From Syntrophomonadaceae bacterium (GTDB taxonomy: Bacteria > Bacillota > Syntrophomonadia > Syntrophomonadales > Syntrophomonadaceae), in contig JAAYCK010000098.1 in assembly GCA_012729835.1 (NCBI GenBank), positions 1 to 64,000 on the forward strand: 64,000 nt of DNA, read 5' to 3'. Each line of letters starts with the position of its first letter. Position 1 is the first letter of the stretch. The notes beneath the pieces were generated by a model. That model did no database searches and was not told the origin of the DNA. It saw nothing but the letters and a program-made list of their open reading frames with translations. Made by a program: the position numbers and the translations under genes. Below are positions 44,002 through 52,976 of this stretch, piece after piece.

Positions 44002-44032
44002 AAGCCTCCGCCATTTGGCGGGGGCTTTTTTA
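44002..44032 (+). terminator. Rho-independent terminator
   Basis: AAGCCTCCGCC-attt-GGCGGGGGCTT then T-run. Confidence 0.9.
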
Positions 44033-44119
44033 TGGAAAAAACCCGTAATATGTTATCACATATAAACATGTTCGCTTGAAAGCAAATAATAAGCAGTTGC
44101 TGGAATACTACTAAGAAAA

Positions 44120-44145
44120 AAAGCCGTCCTAATCTGGACGGCTTT
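44120..44145. terminator. Second hairpin; T-tract is stronger on the minus strand
   Basis: AAAGCCGTCC-taatct-GGACGGCTTT; preceded by A-run on plus strand (T-run on minus). Confidence 0.65.
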
Positions 44146-44374
44146 GCTCATATATTATTATCAGGCTATATATGAGCCATATAGGAAATGGGAAGGGAAA
44201 GTAGAGGTTGACAATAAAGCTGATTATCAAGTTAAGTGTCAAGATAAGTGAAACGGCCCTTATTTGGATGGTTGAGAAAAAGTTGTTAAGTTGCTTTGCT
44301 GCTATTTATTGAGGTTTAACTTTATTGGCTTACCTGATAACAGTTTATGAAGTTGGAGGAGGAATGGTGCCAAT

Positions 44375-44866
44375 ATGGTAGAACGAATTTATAAAATTGG
44401 TGAGATAGCTGAAATCCTAGGTATCGAGCAGCATACCCTGCGCTACCTGGAGAATACTCTTAAGTTAAGAATCAAGCGAAATGACAGGGGAGACCGCCTC
44501 TATACAGAATCTGACCTTGACAGTCTCAAGCTGGTTCTCAAGCTGAAGGAAAAGGGTCTTAATACTACAGCTATTCGCATGGCTTTGGAAAATAGTGAGG
44601 AGGTTGCTGTTAAAAACCTTCCGGCAGAAACTCATTCCCCAGGCGACCTGCTTGAGGTGGTCAACGTAGCCCGCAGGATCATAGAACAGAATGAAGAATT
44701 GCTCGAACAGAACCGCAGGTTGGAAGGACGGATGAGCAGGCTTGAGAGTAAGGTTGAGGCACGCAATCTGGAACGGGAAAAGAAGATCGATGAGTTCCTG
44801 GAACTCTGGCGTAATGAACAGCAGGACGGAAGAAAATCATGGCTATCCCGTATCCGAGGGAAATAG
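44375..44866 (+). CDS. MerR family transcriptional regulator
   Basis: IYKIGEIAEILGIEQHTLRYLENTLKLRIKRNDRGDRLYTESDLDSLKLVLKLKEKGL plus coiled-coil tail. Confidence 0.9.
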   Translation: MVERIYKIGEIAEILGIEQHTLRYLENTLKLRIKRNDRGDRLYTESDLDSLKLVLKLKEKGLNTTAIRMALENSEEVAVKNLPAETHSPGDLLEVVNVARRIIEQNEELLEQNRRLEGRMSRLESKVEARNLEREKKIDEFLELWRNEQQDGRKSWLSRIRGK

Positions 44867-44949
44867 GGGCTGAGCTAACCATAGCGCCATTAATGGCACC
44901 CTTATCAACTATAGAAGTGACACAAAATCATTTGGACCTTTTAAAACTA

Positions 44950-45040
44950 AATCTGTGCAAATCGGTGTGAATCTGTGGCAATAAAGTATCCCAATCTGTG
45001 TTAATCTGTGGTCATGTATCTGTGTCCATCTGTGTTAAAT
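44950..45040. repeat. Cluster of ATCTGTG(T/G)-type degenerate repeats
   Basis: AATCTGTGCAAATCGGTGTGAATCTGTGG...AATCTGTGTTAATCTGTGGTCATGTATCTGTGTCCATCTGTGTTAAAT. Confidence 0.75.
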
Positions 45041-45048
45041 AAAAAAAC

Positions 45049-46764
45049 CTACTTCCCTTCCAGGATTTGAATCAGGTAGAGCATCTTGTATAAGGCGGTA
45101 TTTTCCCAGGACTTATAAGCAGAGGATTCACTGATCTGTTGCAGATGTTGATCGAAGTCATTCTTAAGACGTTTATCGATTAAGGGGAAATCCTTCAACA
45201 GTGATAAAGCCGCCTGCTGATGGTTCGGCAGTTCATGCCGCCAGTCAAGTAAAGACTTAGTTTTCCCCCCGGTTATCTCACATCCGGTTAATTCAATACG
45301 TGATTGTTCCAGGTTCAAACATATTGTTACGTTTTCTCCAATTAGATTATTTTCATCCTCGGTTTCCAACAGGATCTCCTGCCCAAGGAATCTGTCCGGA
45401 GTAACATCGTTGGGGTCTTCTCCTTCGCTAATTTCATAAATACGGCAATGGAGATTTTCCGAGTCAGCGGCAAGATTATAATCCGATTGGAACGGGAAAG
45501 AAAAGATCGGATAGATCTGCTCCAGGTCTAATTCCAGGTTACTGGTATCAAACGGAATCTTCTCCAGGCAAAAGCTGTCCGACTCAGTAGCTTTTTTCTC
45601 GATATAGAAGTCAAAGGGGTAGATGTTCTTGATGGTGGTTTTAGCTGAGAACCCTTCATCGGACCAGTGGCAAAGTCCTCTTACCACGGCGCTATCCATT
45701 TCCCGCGGTGATATTATCATGACCCCTGGGCAGAGATGGGATATCATTTCTTTTACACCTCGGGTCAGTGAGGCACCTCCCAGCAAAAGGACATGGTCCA
45801 GCTCCCATTGGCCGTTCCGGTAAAAACCAAGCCTTTCAGCCTTAGTACGTACATTATTCAGAAAATAGTCGCGCAGACGGGTGAATATCGGTTCCATCTG
45901 TTTATCAAAAAATTCGGGTTCGAGATCAAGAACCAGTGATTGTCCCTGGCAAAAATCGGGGATATCACAGTGGAGGTAACCCTGTTGCCCCAGTTTGATC
46001 CTGGTATCTTCAGCCTTTTGCATTAAGCTGTTCAAGCGGTATCGTTCAAAGGCATCCAGATTCTTTTCCAGCATCAGATTATCTGGCATAACCATGCCGG
46101 TCTGCATGGTGAAGGCTGGGGAAAAAATATTATGGAGCACTCCGCGGTCCAGTTCCGAACCGGAAAAGGCATCATTTCCGATCTGAAATTGGGCCTCCAG
46201 CAGGATCTCTTTTCCCTGTCCGGACAGACTTAGAAAGCTGAAATCGGTAGTTCCGCCTCCGATATCGATACAGAGTATGTCACCAGTCAGGGCTTGGGCG
46301 GGGTGATTGTGGTTGTGCCCCAGGAGAGCCGCCACCGGCTCGGGCAGGAGGCGGATATTCGTGGTACCGGTGGCTGCCTGAGCCGCTTCGAGCAATAAAC
46401 GACGGGCGTGCAGACCGAAATAGTTGGGAACCGACAATACCAGGCTGCTGATTGCAGCACGTCGTGATGTGATATATTCATCGACCAGGAAGGAGAAGTA
46501 TTGGCTCATCAATTCCGGCAGGGCATAGGGACCTAAGTGAAATGAAGGGCCGCGCTTCAGCATCAGTTTGAAAAAACGCGCAGTGTGAGCTCCCGGTTCC
46601 TGCAGGCGCAGAGCCAGGCGGCCGAAGTATAATTTGTTGGTAGATGGCAGCCAGGTAGCTACACTGGGAACATTAATATCGCTGCCGGCCAGATTGATAA
46701 AACGACCATCTTGCAGGCAGCCCAACTTGGTGTATGAGGTTCCGAAATCTATTGCCAGATCCAT
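45049..46764 (-). CDS. Hsp70 family (DnaK-like) protein, non-canonical
   Basis: MDLAIDFGTSYTKLGCL; LLPEPVAALLGHNHN; DILCIDIGGGTTDFSFLSL; HVLLLGGASLTRGVKEMI. Confidence 0.88.
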   Translation of the reverse strand: MDLAIDFGTSYTKLGCLQDGRFINLAGSDINVPSVATWLPSTNKLYFGRLALRLQEPGAHTARFFKLMLKRGPSFHLGPYALPELMSQYFSFLVDEYITSRRAAISSLVLSVPNYFGLHARRLLLEAAQAATGTTNIRLLPEPVAALLGHNHNHPAQALTGDILCIDIGGGTTDFSFLSLSGQGKEILLEAQFQIGNDAFSGSELDRGVLHNIFSPAFTMQTGMVMPDNLMLEKNLDAFERYRLNSLMQKAEDTRIKLGQQGYLHCDIPDFCQGQSLVLDLEPEFFDKQMEPIFTRLRDYFLNNVRTKAERLGFYRNGQWELDHVLLLGGASLTRGVKEMISHLCPGVMIISPREMDSAVVRGLCHWSDEGFSAKTTIKNIYPFDFYIEKKATESDSFCLEKIPFDTSNLELDLEQIYPIFSFPFQSDYNLAADSENLHCRIYEISEGEDPNDVTPDRFLGQEILLETEDENNLIGENVTICLNLEQSRIELTGCEITGGKTKSLLDWRHELPNHQQAALSLLKDFPLIDKRLKNDFDQHLQQISESSAYKSWENTALYKMLYLIQILEGK

Positions 46765-46768
46765 ACAG

Positions 46769-48370
46769 CTAACCTTTCTGAGCTATGACCAGGTAAGGGA
46801 TTTCTTCTATAGTTTGGTCTTCTACCTTGATGAGGAATATATCTCCCTCTTCCAGGAGTACCAGATGATTTTTCTTGATATGAGGGGCGATGCGGGTTTC
46901 GATTTTATGCCGATCGAGCAGATCCAGATGATCCTGGGGGAATTCCTGGCCGACTTCCAACGGGATACGGTCGATCTTTATTTTTACATCTTTCCAGGTC
47001 CGGGCCAGATTGCGTGGATTGAGCAAGCGTTCCAGATCAGATTTTATATTGGACAGCAGGTTCTGATAATTATCCAGCATATTGATGATCTGCAACAGCT
47101 TGTCCTGAACCCGTCGGGCGTGACTATGTTTTTCATTGAGCAGCAGGAGCTGATCACGGGCAAAGAGCAGATCCAGTTCGACCCGATGTAAACGGGAAGC
47201 TAAAGGTGTTATAGCCATTATGGCCGGGGTGGTCAGTGCGCTGGTTATTATTGGCAGGGTCTCATCCAACAGGCCCTGAATGGTTTTACTGTGATATGAG
47301 AAATCCGGATCGCTGGTTGCAGAAAGGTTGAGGATAGCACTTTCCAGCCTGTCTATATGTTTTTTAACCGCCAGATCCAATTTGGTTAGCGCCTCAGGCG
47401 CTAGTTCCGGCAAGGCGTGGACAAAAGACAGGATGCTGCCCTGCTGTCCCGGCACATATAAAAGGATACGGTCAATCAGGGTAAGACTATGCTCCAGCCA
47501 AATGCAGAAATCCCATGCAGTCTTTCTGGCGGCATCATCATCGCAGACCTTGATATATTGAGCAAGCAGTTCTATATAAAGAGATATAGACCGGTGCAGG
47601 TTCTCATCATAGAGCTTCATTACTGGTTTCAAGCTCTTATCGGAGAGTAGCTGTTTCTGTTTATCGATTATTTCCTGAAGATTGCTCTCAGCTATGGTTT
47701 GGAAATCTGCTTCCTTGGTTTCCATACGTGCCAGAAGTTTGCGCTGATATTCCATATGCAGCAGCAAGCGATTGCAGGCGGCTGAAACCTCAGGATCTTC
47801 CAGGTCCAGGCCAGTAATAAAGTTGAGGACCGAATGGTCGAAGGCGATGGTTCCCAATAATAGATCCAGCAGTTTCTTATCCTGTTCGAGTTCACTAAGA
47901 TAATGCAGAAATGTTTGCAGTGAACTCAGGCCATCTCTCATTTTCTTCATGGTGTAGAGAAGTTCAACGGCATGGTGGTCCTGATCCCGTATCACGACGA
48001 GCAGTTCTTTGTTGGTCTCTTCACGGCTCTGTTTTAAAAGGGAGGATATCTTCTTAACCTGATTATAAAGTTGTGCATAGCGGCGAAGATTAGCCAGAAT
48101 ATCCTGATAAAGCGCTTCTTGTTGATGATGCAGATGCAGATTATTACTTATTAAATCACCGATTGATGCATGATAATAAGGAAAGAAGCGGTCGTGAAAA
48201 CTGCGATAATAGAAAGTGTTTATTTCATATAAATAACGGTCCCAACCTTCCAGGACCCCTTGGTCTGGGACTCTGGCGGCAGAGGCTGAGTTTATCTCGA
48301 GAAACAGCCTTTCCAACAGCGATTCCAGATGCTCGTCGATTTGATTAAAATAAAGATCGCGCTCCCCCAT
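46769..48370 (-). CDS. Hypothetical mostly helical protein in hsp70-like cluster
   Basis: 533-aa ORF, leucine-rich helical segments; 4 nt upstream of the hsp70-like gene; possible GrpE-like C-terminal beta region (inference). Confidence 0.7.
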   Translation of the reverse strand: MGERDLYFNQIDEHLESLLERLFLEINSASAARVPDQGVLEGWDRYLYEINTFYYRSFHDRFFPYYHASIGDLISNNLHLHHQQEALYQDILANLRRYAQLYNQVKKISSLLKQSREETNKELLVVIRDQDHHAVELLYTMKKMRDGLSSLQTFLHYLSELEQDKKLLDLLLGTIAFDHSVLNFITGLDLEDPEVSAACNRLLLHMEYQRKLLARMETKEADFQTIAESNLQEIIDKQKQLLSDKSLKPVMKLYDENLHRSISLYIELLAQYIKVCDDDAARKTAWDFCIWLEHSLTLIDRILLYVPGQQGSILSFVHALPELAPEALTKLDLAVKKHIDRLESAILNLSATSDPDFSYHSKTIQGLLDETLPIITSALTTPAIMAITPLASRLHRVELDLLFARDQLLLLNEKHSHARRVQDKLLQIINMLDNYQNLLSNIKSDLERLLNPRNLARTWKDVKIKIDRIPLEVGQEFPQDHLDLLDRHKIETRIAPHIKKNHLVLLEEGDIFLIKVEDQTIEEIPYLVIAQKG

Positions 48371-49845
48371 TACATTACCCCCGTAAAGTGTCCCAATAAA
48401 ATAGCTCTTCTGATATCCTCGCTCTTCTTCATGAACAGATCTGGCTTAGTAGCAAGTTCGGCCTTAAGCTTGTCTCCTTTGTTATCGTCGAGCCAGGGCT
48501 GGATGCGTTCTATCTCCTGACGGTGATGACGTTCAGCCAGAGGAATCAATTGATCTATGATCTGCTGATTGAGAAAACACTGGGTAGGAATCCATTTCCA
48601 GAGACCCATATAGGAGTTGAGCAAGTGGTTGGCTTCAGAGTGAGTCAGTTCAACGAGCCCCAGCTGCGCCAGCAGTCGTACCATTTCCATAATAGTAATG
48701 GCTTCGTGCGGCAGTGAGACTATCTTCTGTCGATAGGCTTGCTGCAATTGCTCTAAACGTTCATGGGTCAAGCCTTGCTGCACTTCCTCCATGCTGATAA
48801 GTTCAGGTTCTCCCGGGCAGTATCTCTTGATGGTCCCGGATTTTATAGCCAAATCATACACAATATCAGGTTGCTGACGGTATAAACCTGAATATACACT
48901 GGTAAACAGATCCAGGTAATATAGTGAACCTTCATCCGGATTAATCTGACTGAAGTCCCGCCGGAATATCTCACTCGCCAGTTCCATGGCCTGATGCGGA
49001 TGGTAGATTAAGGCGTAAACTGGAATAATGGTGCGCAATATCTTTTTGAATTGCTTGTGGATAGCCATATCCTCCACCATGTCCACCAGTCGGTTCTTTT
49101 CACGATAATCCTCATAGCTATCCAACAAAAAGGCCAGGGCATCCTCCAGCAGACCGCTGCGAAACATTAACTCGCCACACTGCAGTAAGACTTTGAAGCG
49201 TTCAGCGCTATAAGGTTCGCGGAAATAGGCCGGACCGCTTTTTTGCAGCAGTTCGACTGCCTGGCGCAGCAGGGCCAGCTTATCTCCAAAAATAGTGGGG
49301 TAAGGCAACCCTTTGCTGTTGTCTTTGATAATACCGTAGGTATGCTCGCCTCGCAGTGTTTGCAGGAAGTCCAGACGAGCCTGGATCATTTTGCGCAATC
49401 CAGCATTGGCCGTTCGAGGCAACAGATAGTTGCATGCCTCCAGACTAAATATATTGATTATGGGCTGGAAAGCAGATTGATATTCTTCACGATATATCCT
49501 AATCAGCCCCAATAAGTTTGAAGGTTGCGTCTTTATCTGGTCCAAATGCCAGGGGAGAAAAGAGAAAAAACCGCTTTTCAGCCATTCCGGGGCCTGGTTG
49601 AACCAATTTAAAATCGGAAGTTGATGTATGTTGTCAAATACAATGGCATAGAAGTGATTCTTTTGCCCGGAAAAATACAGGGAACGAAAGATGAAATCAA
49701 CCTCTTCTGTATCACGCAGTTGCAGCGGACCAGCAGTTGGCTCTGCTTCTCGTAATAGATGACGCAAATTGACCTCCTTTTCCCAATAGAGAAAGAGGTC
49801 TTCGTTCTGCGCTGTCTCGTAAAACTGATCCAATAATAGCTGCAT
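48370..49845 (-). CDS. Hypothetical helical-repeat-like protein in hsp70-like cluster
   Basis: 491-aa ORF; 1-nt start/stop overlap with downstream gene; TPR-like helical sequence (inference). Confidence 0.7.
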   Translation of the reverse strand: MQLLLDQFYETAQNEDLFLYWEKEVNLRHLLREAEPTAGPLQLRDTEEVDFIFRSLYFSGQKNHFYAIVFDNIHQLPILNWFNQAPEWLKSGFFSFLPWHLDQIKTQPSNLLGLIRIYREEYQSAFQPIINIFSLEACNYLLPRTANAGLRKMIQARLDFLQTLRGEHTYGIIKDNSKGLPYPTIFGDKLALLRQAVELLQKSGPAYFREPYSAERFKVLLQCGELMFRSGLLEDALAFLLDSYEDYREKNRLVDMVEDMAIHKQFKKILRTIIPVYALIYHPHQAMELASEIFRRDFSQINPDEGSLYYLDLFTSVYSGLYRQQPDIVYDLAIKSGTIKRYCPGEPELISMEEVQQGLTHERLEQLQQAYRQKIVSLPHEAITIMEMVRLLAQLGLVELTHSEANHLLNSYMGLWKWIPTQCFLNQQIIDQLIPLAERHHRQEIERIQPWLDDNKGDKLKAELATKPDLFMKKSEDIRRAILLGHFTGVM

Positions 49846-50340
49846 CTAGAATCCTCCGCCTTTATCATATAAGGTCAAGTTGAGCAGCCGGGCTGCGTTC
49901 TGGGCCTTGAGCTGGTTGGGTTCAGTTAAAAAGATATAGTAGTAAATAGATTTCTCTTTGTTGGTAAAAATTCCTCCCAGACAGTCGGGAGATACATATT
50001 GTATCCGGTCCTGGCTGGCCTTATTCCTGGTTAAGTAACGATAGCTTTGCAGACGGGTAATAAAGACAAAACGCCCCAATCGTTCAAAATGAGTGTTCAA
50101 TCCAATTTCTTTATATGGATTGCCTTCTTCATATTTATATACCAGGTCTGTTTCACGGGGACGCGGCAGAAGGTCTTGGTCGCCGGCTGGCTTATTAATG
50201 GCTTCCAATAATTGGTTAATAACAAGATGGGAATCAGCTTGTCTTAATAAATCAGACACCAACTGCTGGTATTCCTTAGGCAGTGCCGCCAAATCCTGAG
50301 TTGCCAGACTGTTACGCAGTTCCGGCCGTTTTATTAACAA
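49846..50340 (-). CDS. Hypothetical protein, first gene of hsp70-like cluster; N-terminus probably incomplete
   Basis: TTG-start ORF directly abutting next gene; frame is open upstream to about 50566 with protein-like sequence but no ATG/GTG. Confidence 0.55.
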   Translation of the reverse strand: MLIKRPELRNSLATQDLAALPKEYQQLVSDLLRQADSHLVINQLLEAINKPAGDQDLLPRPRETDLVYKYEEGNPYKEIGLNTHFERLGRFVFITRLQSYRYLTRNKASQDRIQYVSPDCLGGIFTNKEKSIYYYIFLTEPNQLKAQNAARLLNLTLYDKGGGF

Positions 50341-50714
50341 ATTGACCAGATCACTGAAATCCAGGGCACAGCCCGGTAACCAAATACAGTACTCCCGAAA
50401 GAGAGGTTCAGCATAATCATTATAAAAAAGAGCATAAGATTCCAGGGATGAGTGACGTATACCTTCATAGTATTCTACCAGACGGCGATATTCCTCACTA
50501 TCCAGGGGGGCGCTGCGGTTGATTTTTTTTAGGATACTGCGCGTCTTAATCCCACCCGGTCATCTTGTTCTTACAGAACATACCTTGCCACGCATAGGAA
50601 AAGAAATTCGGAAAAATGAAAGGCGCACTAAGGGACTTATTGCAGCGCACCTTTCTTGTATTGTATCGCAAACATGGGCTGTTTAACAGACAATGCCCGG
50701 GTCATGCCCCAATA

Positions 50715-50918
50715 TCACCCGGACGGCAGCGTGATATCAAAGATTATCTCGTCCTCCAAATGAATGAAATCCAAAACCACATTGTTTTCCATTAGAATAC
50801 TGACCTTGGTTTCAGTACAATAGAGAATCTTTTTTATCAAGCGACCCTCCAGATACCTTTGCAGTAATTGATAATCATCTCGGAGCATAGCGGAAACAGA
50901 TGCTGCCTGCATGAACAA
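50715..50918 (-). CDS. Small hypothetical protein (67 aa)
   Basis: MFMQAASVSAMLRDDYQLLQRYLEGRLIKKILYCTETKVSILMENN; RBS-like AGAGGTG upstream on minus strand. Confidence 0.5.
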   Translation of the reverse strand: MFMQAASVSAMLRDDYQLLQRYLEGRLIKKILYCTETKVSILMENNVVLDFIHLEDEIIFDITLPSG

Positions 50919-51014
50919 ATCACCTCTATATTACTATATAGAGTTTTGCTACCGAGGTTACCTTTGAAGCATTGGTGATTTTTTCATAATGCGGGCAGAT
51001 CACATCACGGTAGT

Positions 51015-51200
51015 GGGTCACCGGAAGTTGTTGCAAACACTTAGCTGAGAGTGGTCTTCGTACCTATAGAGGGGTTCTAATACGTATTTTCGTACAGGGT
51101 TCTACATGCTCTGAAGGGGATCACCGCAACTTTTTGGAAACACTTAGTTGGGAGTGGTCTTCGTTCATAAAGGCTGGTGCTAATACGTATTTTCGTACAG
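51015..51200 (+). repeat. Two gap-free direct copies of an 83-nt element upstream of CBS gene
   Basis: 51015-51097 and 51118-51200; 69/83 positions identical by hand alignment; both end CTAATACGTATTTTCGTACAG. Confidence 0.9.
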
Positions 51201-51232
51201 ATATGTTAAAATAATGTCAAGAGGTGGTTGTG

Positions 51233-51625
51233 ATGAAGGTTAAGGATATTATGATCAAAGAAGTTTTCGTCATTGATGATCGAAAACCGATAAGCTTGGC
51301 CCTGGCCTTAATGCACGAGAAAGGTATCAGACGTCTTCCGGTGCTGGCTGATGGTAAACTGGTAGGGATTATTGTCCAGCACGATATAGAAAAGGCCTAT
51401 AACCGCCCCGGAGTGATAGCCGAAACCCCGGTAGACTGGATCATGACCAAGCATCCTATTACGGTAAGTCCAGAGGATGACTTGATCGTTGCTGCCCGAA
51501 TTATGATCACCAATAAAATATGTGGGTTGCCGGTGATGGAGGGCAATAAGCTGGTAGGTATAGTGAGTGAGATCGATATACTCAAAATACTGGTTGATGT
51601 TCTAGAGAAAGGCGAGTCTCGATGA
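51233..51625 (+). CDS. Tandem CBS-domain protein
   Basis: VKDIMIKEVFVIDDRKPISLALALMHEKGIRRLPVLADGKLVGIIVQHDI; second CBS VDWIMTKHPITVSPEDDL..GLPVMEGNKLVGIVSEIDIL. Confidence 0.92.
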   Translation: MKVKDIMIKEVFVIDDRKPISLALALMHEKGIRRLPVLADGKLVGIIVQHDIEKAYNRPGVIAETPVDWIMTKHPITVSPEDDLIVAARIMITNKICGLPVMEGNKLVGIVSEIDILKILVDVLEKGESR

Positions 51626-51662
51626 AAGGTCTGCAGCTTCATTTGCTCAGGGCATTGAGCTA

Positions 51663-52283
51663 ATGAATAAAATGTTGGAAATCAGAATTCCTCGTTTCAA
51701 CATCCTCATATTCCCGCTGTTTTGCATATTATTAACTACTATCGTTTTTTTCAAAGAGTATTCTGTTTTTACCGACCCGCATGCTGCAATGAGAGTGTAT
51801 ATCAAAAGCGCTGCGCAGGGTAACACCGGTTACGGCTGCGATGGGTACTATGGCAATGAGATATCTTTTGAGGGCCTGGAACCCGGGGATCTGGTTCTGG
51901 GGGCTTATCCTGACTGTGCCTATGGCCATTATTCCCATGTGGGCATTTACTTGGGACGCGGTGAAGTTATGGAAGCCTTTGTAGATCTGGGAGTAAATGT
52001 TCAACCTCTGGAACACTATCGCCAGTATAATGAGATTTGTCTGCTGCGGGTAAACGCTCCCGAAGCTGTGAAAAAAGCGGCAGTGGCCAACGTTAAGAAA
52101 TACGAGGGGAGATTGTTTTATCCTCTGGCTTTTCGGCCGGGGGAGCGAATATTCAACTGCACTAAGATCATGTGGAAAGCGTACCTGCAAGCTGGTATTG
52201 ATTTGGCGCCTAACCCTGATCTATGGATAACCCCGGATACTTTCTTAAACAGTCCTCAAGTTTCGGTGATTAGAAATAACTAG
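51663..52283 (+). CDS. YiiX/NlpC-P60-like (permuted papain-fold) membrane-anchored protein
   Basis: N-terminal TM; GDLVLGAYPDCAYGHYSHVGIYLGRGEVMEAF..INCTK-type FNCTKIMWKAYLQAGID. Confidence 0.75.
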   Translation: MNKMLEIRIPRFNILIFPLFCILLTTIVFFKEYSVFTDPHAAMRVYIKSAAQGNTGYGCDGYYGNEISFEGLEPGDLVLGAYPDCAYGHYSHVGIYLGRGEVMEAFVDLGVNVQPLEHYRQYNEICLLRVNAPEAVKKAAVANVKKYEGRLFYPLAFRPGERIFNCTKIMWKAYLQAGIDLAPNPDLWITPDTFLNSPQVSVIRNN

Positions 52284-52412
52284 AGATGGGGTGAGGGCAT
52301 TTTCCGGAGGATTGCTCGACTGTATGTCATACAACTATCTGCCTGCATTGCACTTGCCCTGGCTATTTATTTTCCTGGTCTGGATCTGCTGTTATCTATA
52401 GCGTTTTGCCTG

Positions 52413-52742
52413 GTGGTAGGCGCTGAAGCCGTTATATATCGGGACGATGTATGGTGGCGTAATCTGCTGACAGTTCTGGTCTGGCAGCTGCCGGGCATTA
52501 TCCTGAGCCTTATGAGTATAATGCCAGCTGGTATGTGGGGTGAAGCCAATTATGGATTCTTCGTGCTTCAGTTCTGGTATACTCCGGTGGTACCCTTGCT
52601 TTCTTGTTTGTCAGATTATGCCTTCTACGGGAAACCCGTGTATTATTATCTGCTGCTTTGGATGCCAGTGATATTTGGATTATGTTACTTATTGTTAGTT
52701 TTTGCCGGCCGCAAGTTCAGTATTAGTCGCGCTGCACAATAA
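52413..52742 (+). CDS. Hypothetical membrane protein (true start probably upstream)
   Basis: Frame is open upstream with a hydrophobic segment LSACIALALAIYFPGLDLLLSIAFCLVVGAE. Confidence 0.55.
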   Translation: MVGAEAVIYRDDVWWRNLLTVLVWQLPGIILSLMSIMPAGMWGEANYGFFVLQFWYTPVVPLLSCLSDYAFYGKPVYYYLLLWMPVIFGLCYLLLVFAGRKFSISRAAQ

Positions 52743-52976
52743 AAAAAGCCAGCGTACCTCATGGCTTGGACGACTATCTGATTGATTGTCGTTTATAAAC
52801 CAGGATTTATTCTCTTAGTAGAGAGACCTGATTTGTACCTTCGGTATCGCTGACTCTAGACTTATTATCACCCGTTCAAATCATTATATACTGGGAAAAT
52901 ATTCTTGTTATTAAAAATAAAAAGCGTCCTAAAATGTTATACCTGATGGAATTTGATAAAAAAGGTGAGAATTCTA

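Noticed and set aside
50600-50665. Imperfect hairpin AAAGGCGC...GCGCACCTTT as terminator for the 67-aa ORF
   Set aside because: Stem needs a bulge and a long loop; not strong enough to list.
52741-52950. Several small hairpins upstream of the polysaccharide deacetylase gene (CAGG..TCTCT-tagt-AGAGA..CCTG, TACC-ttc-GGTA)
   Set aside because: Short stems with no terminator or known riboswitch consensus; could be chance in AT-rich spacer.
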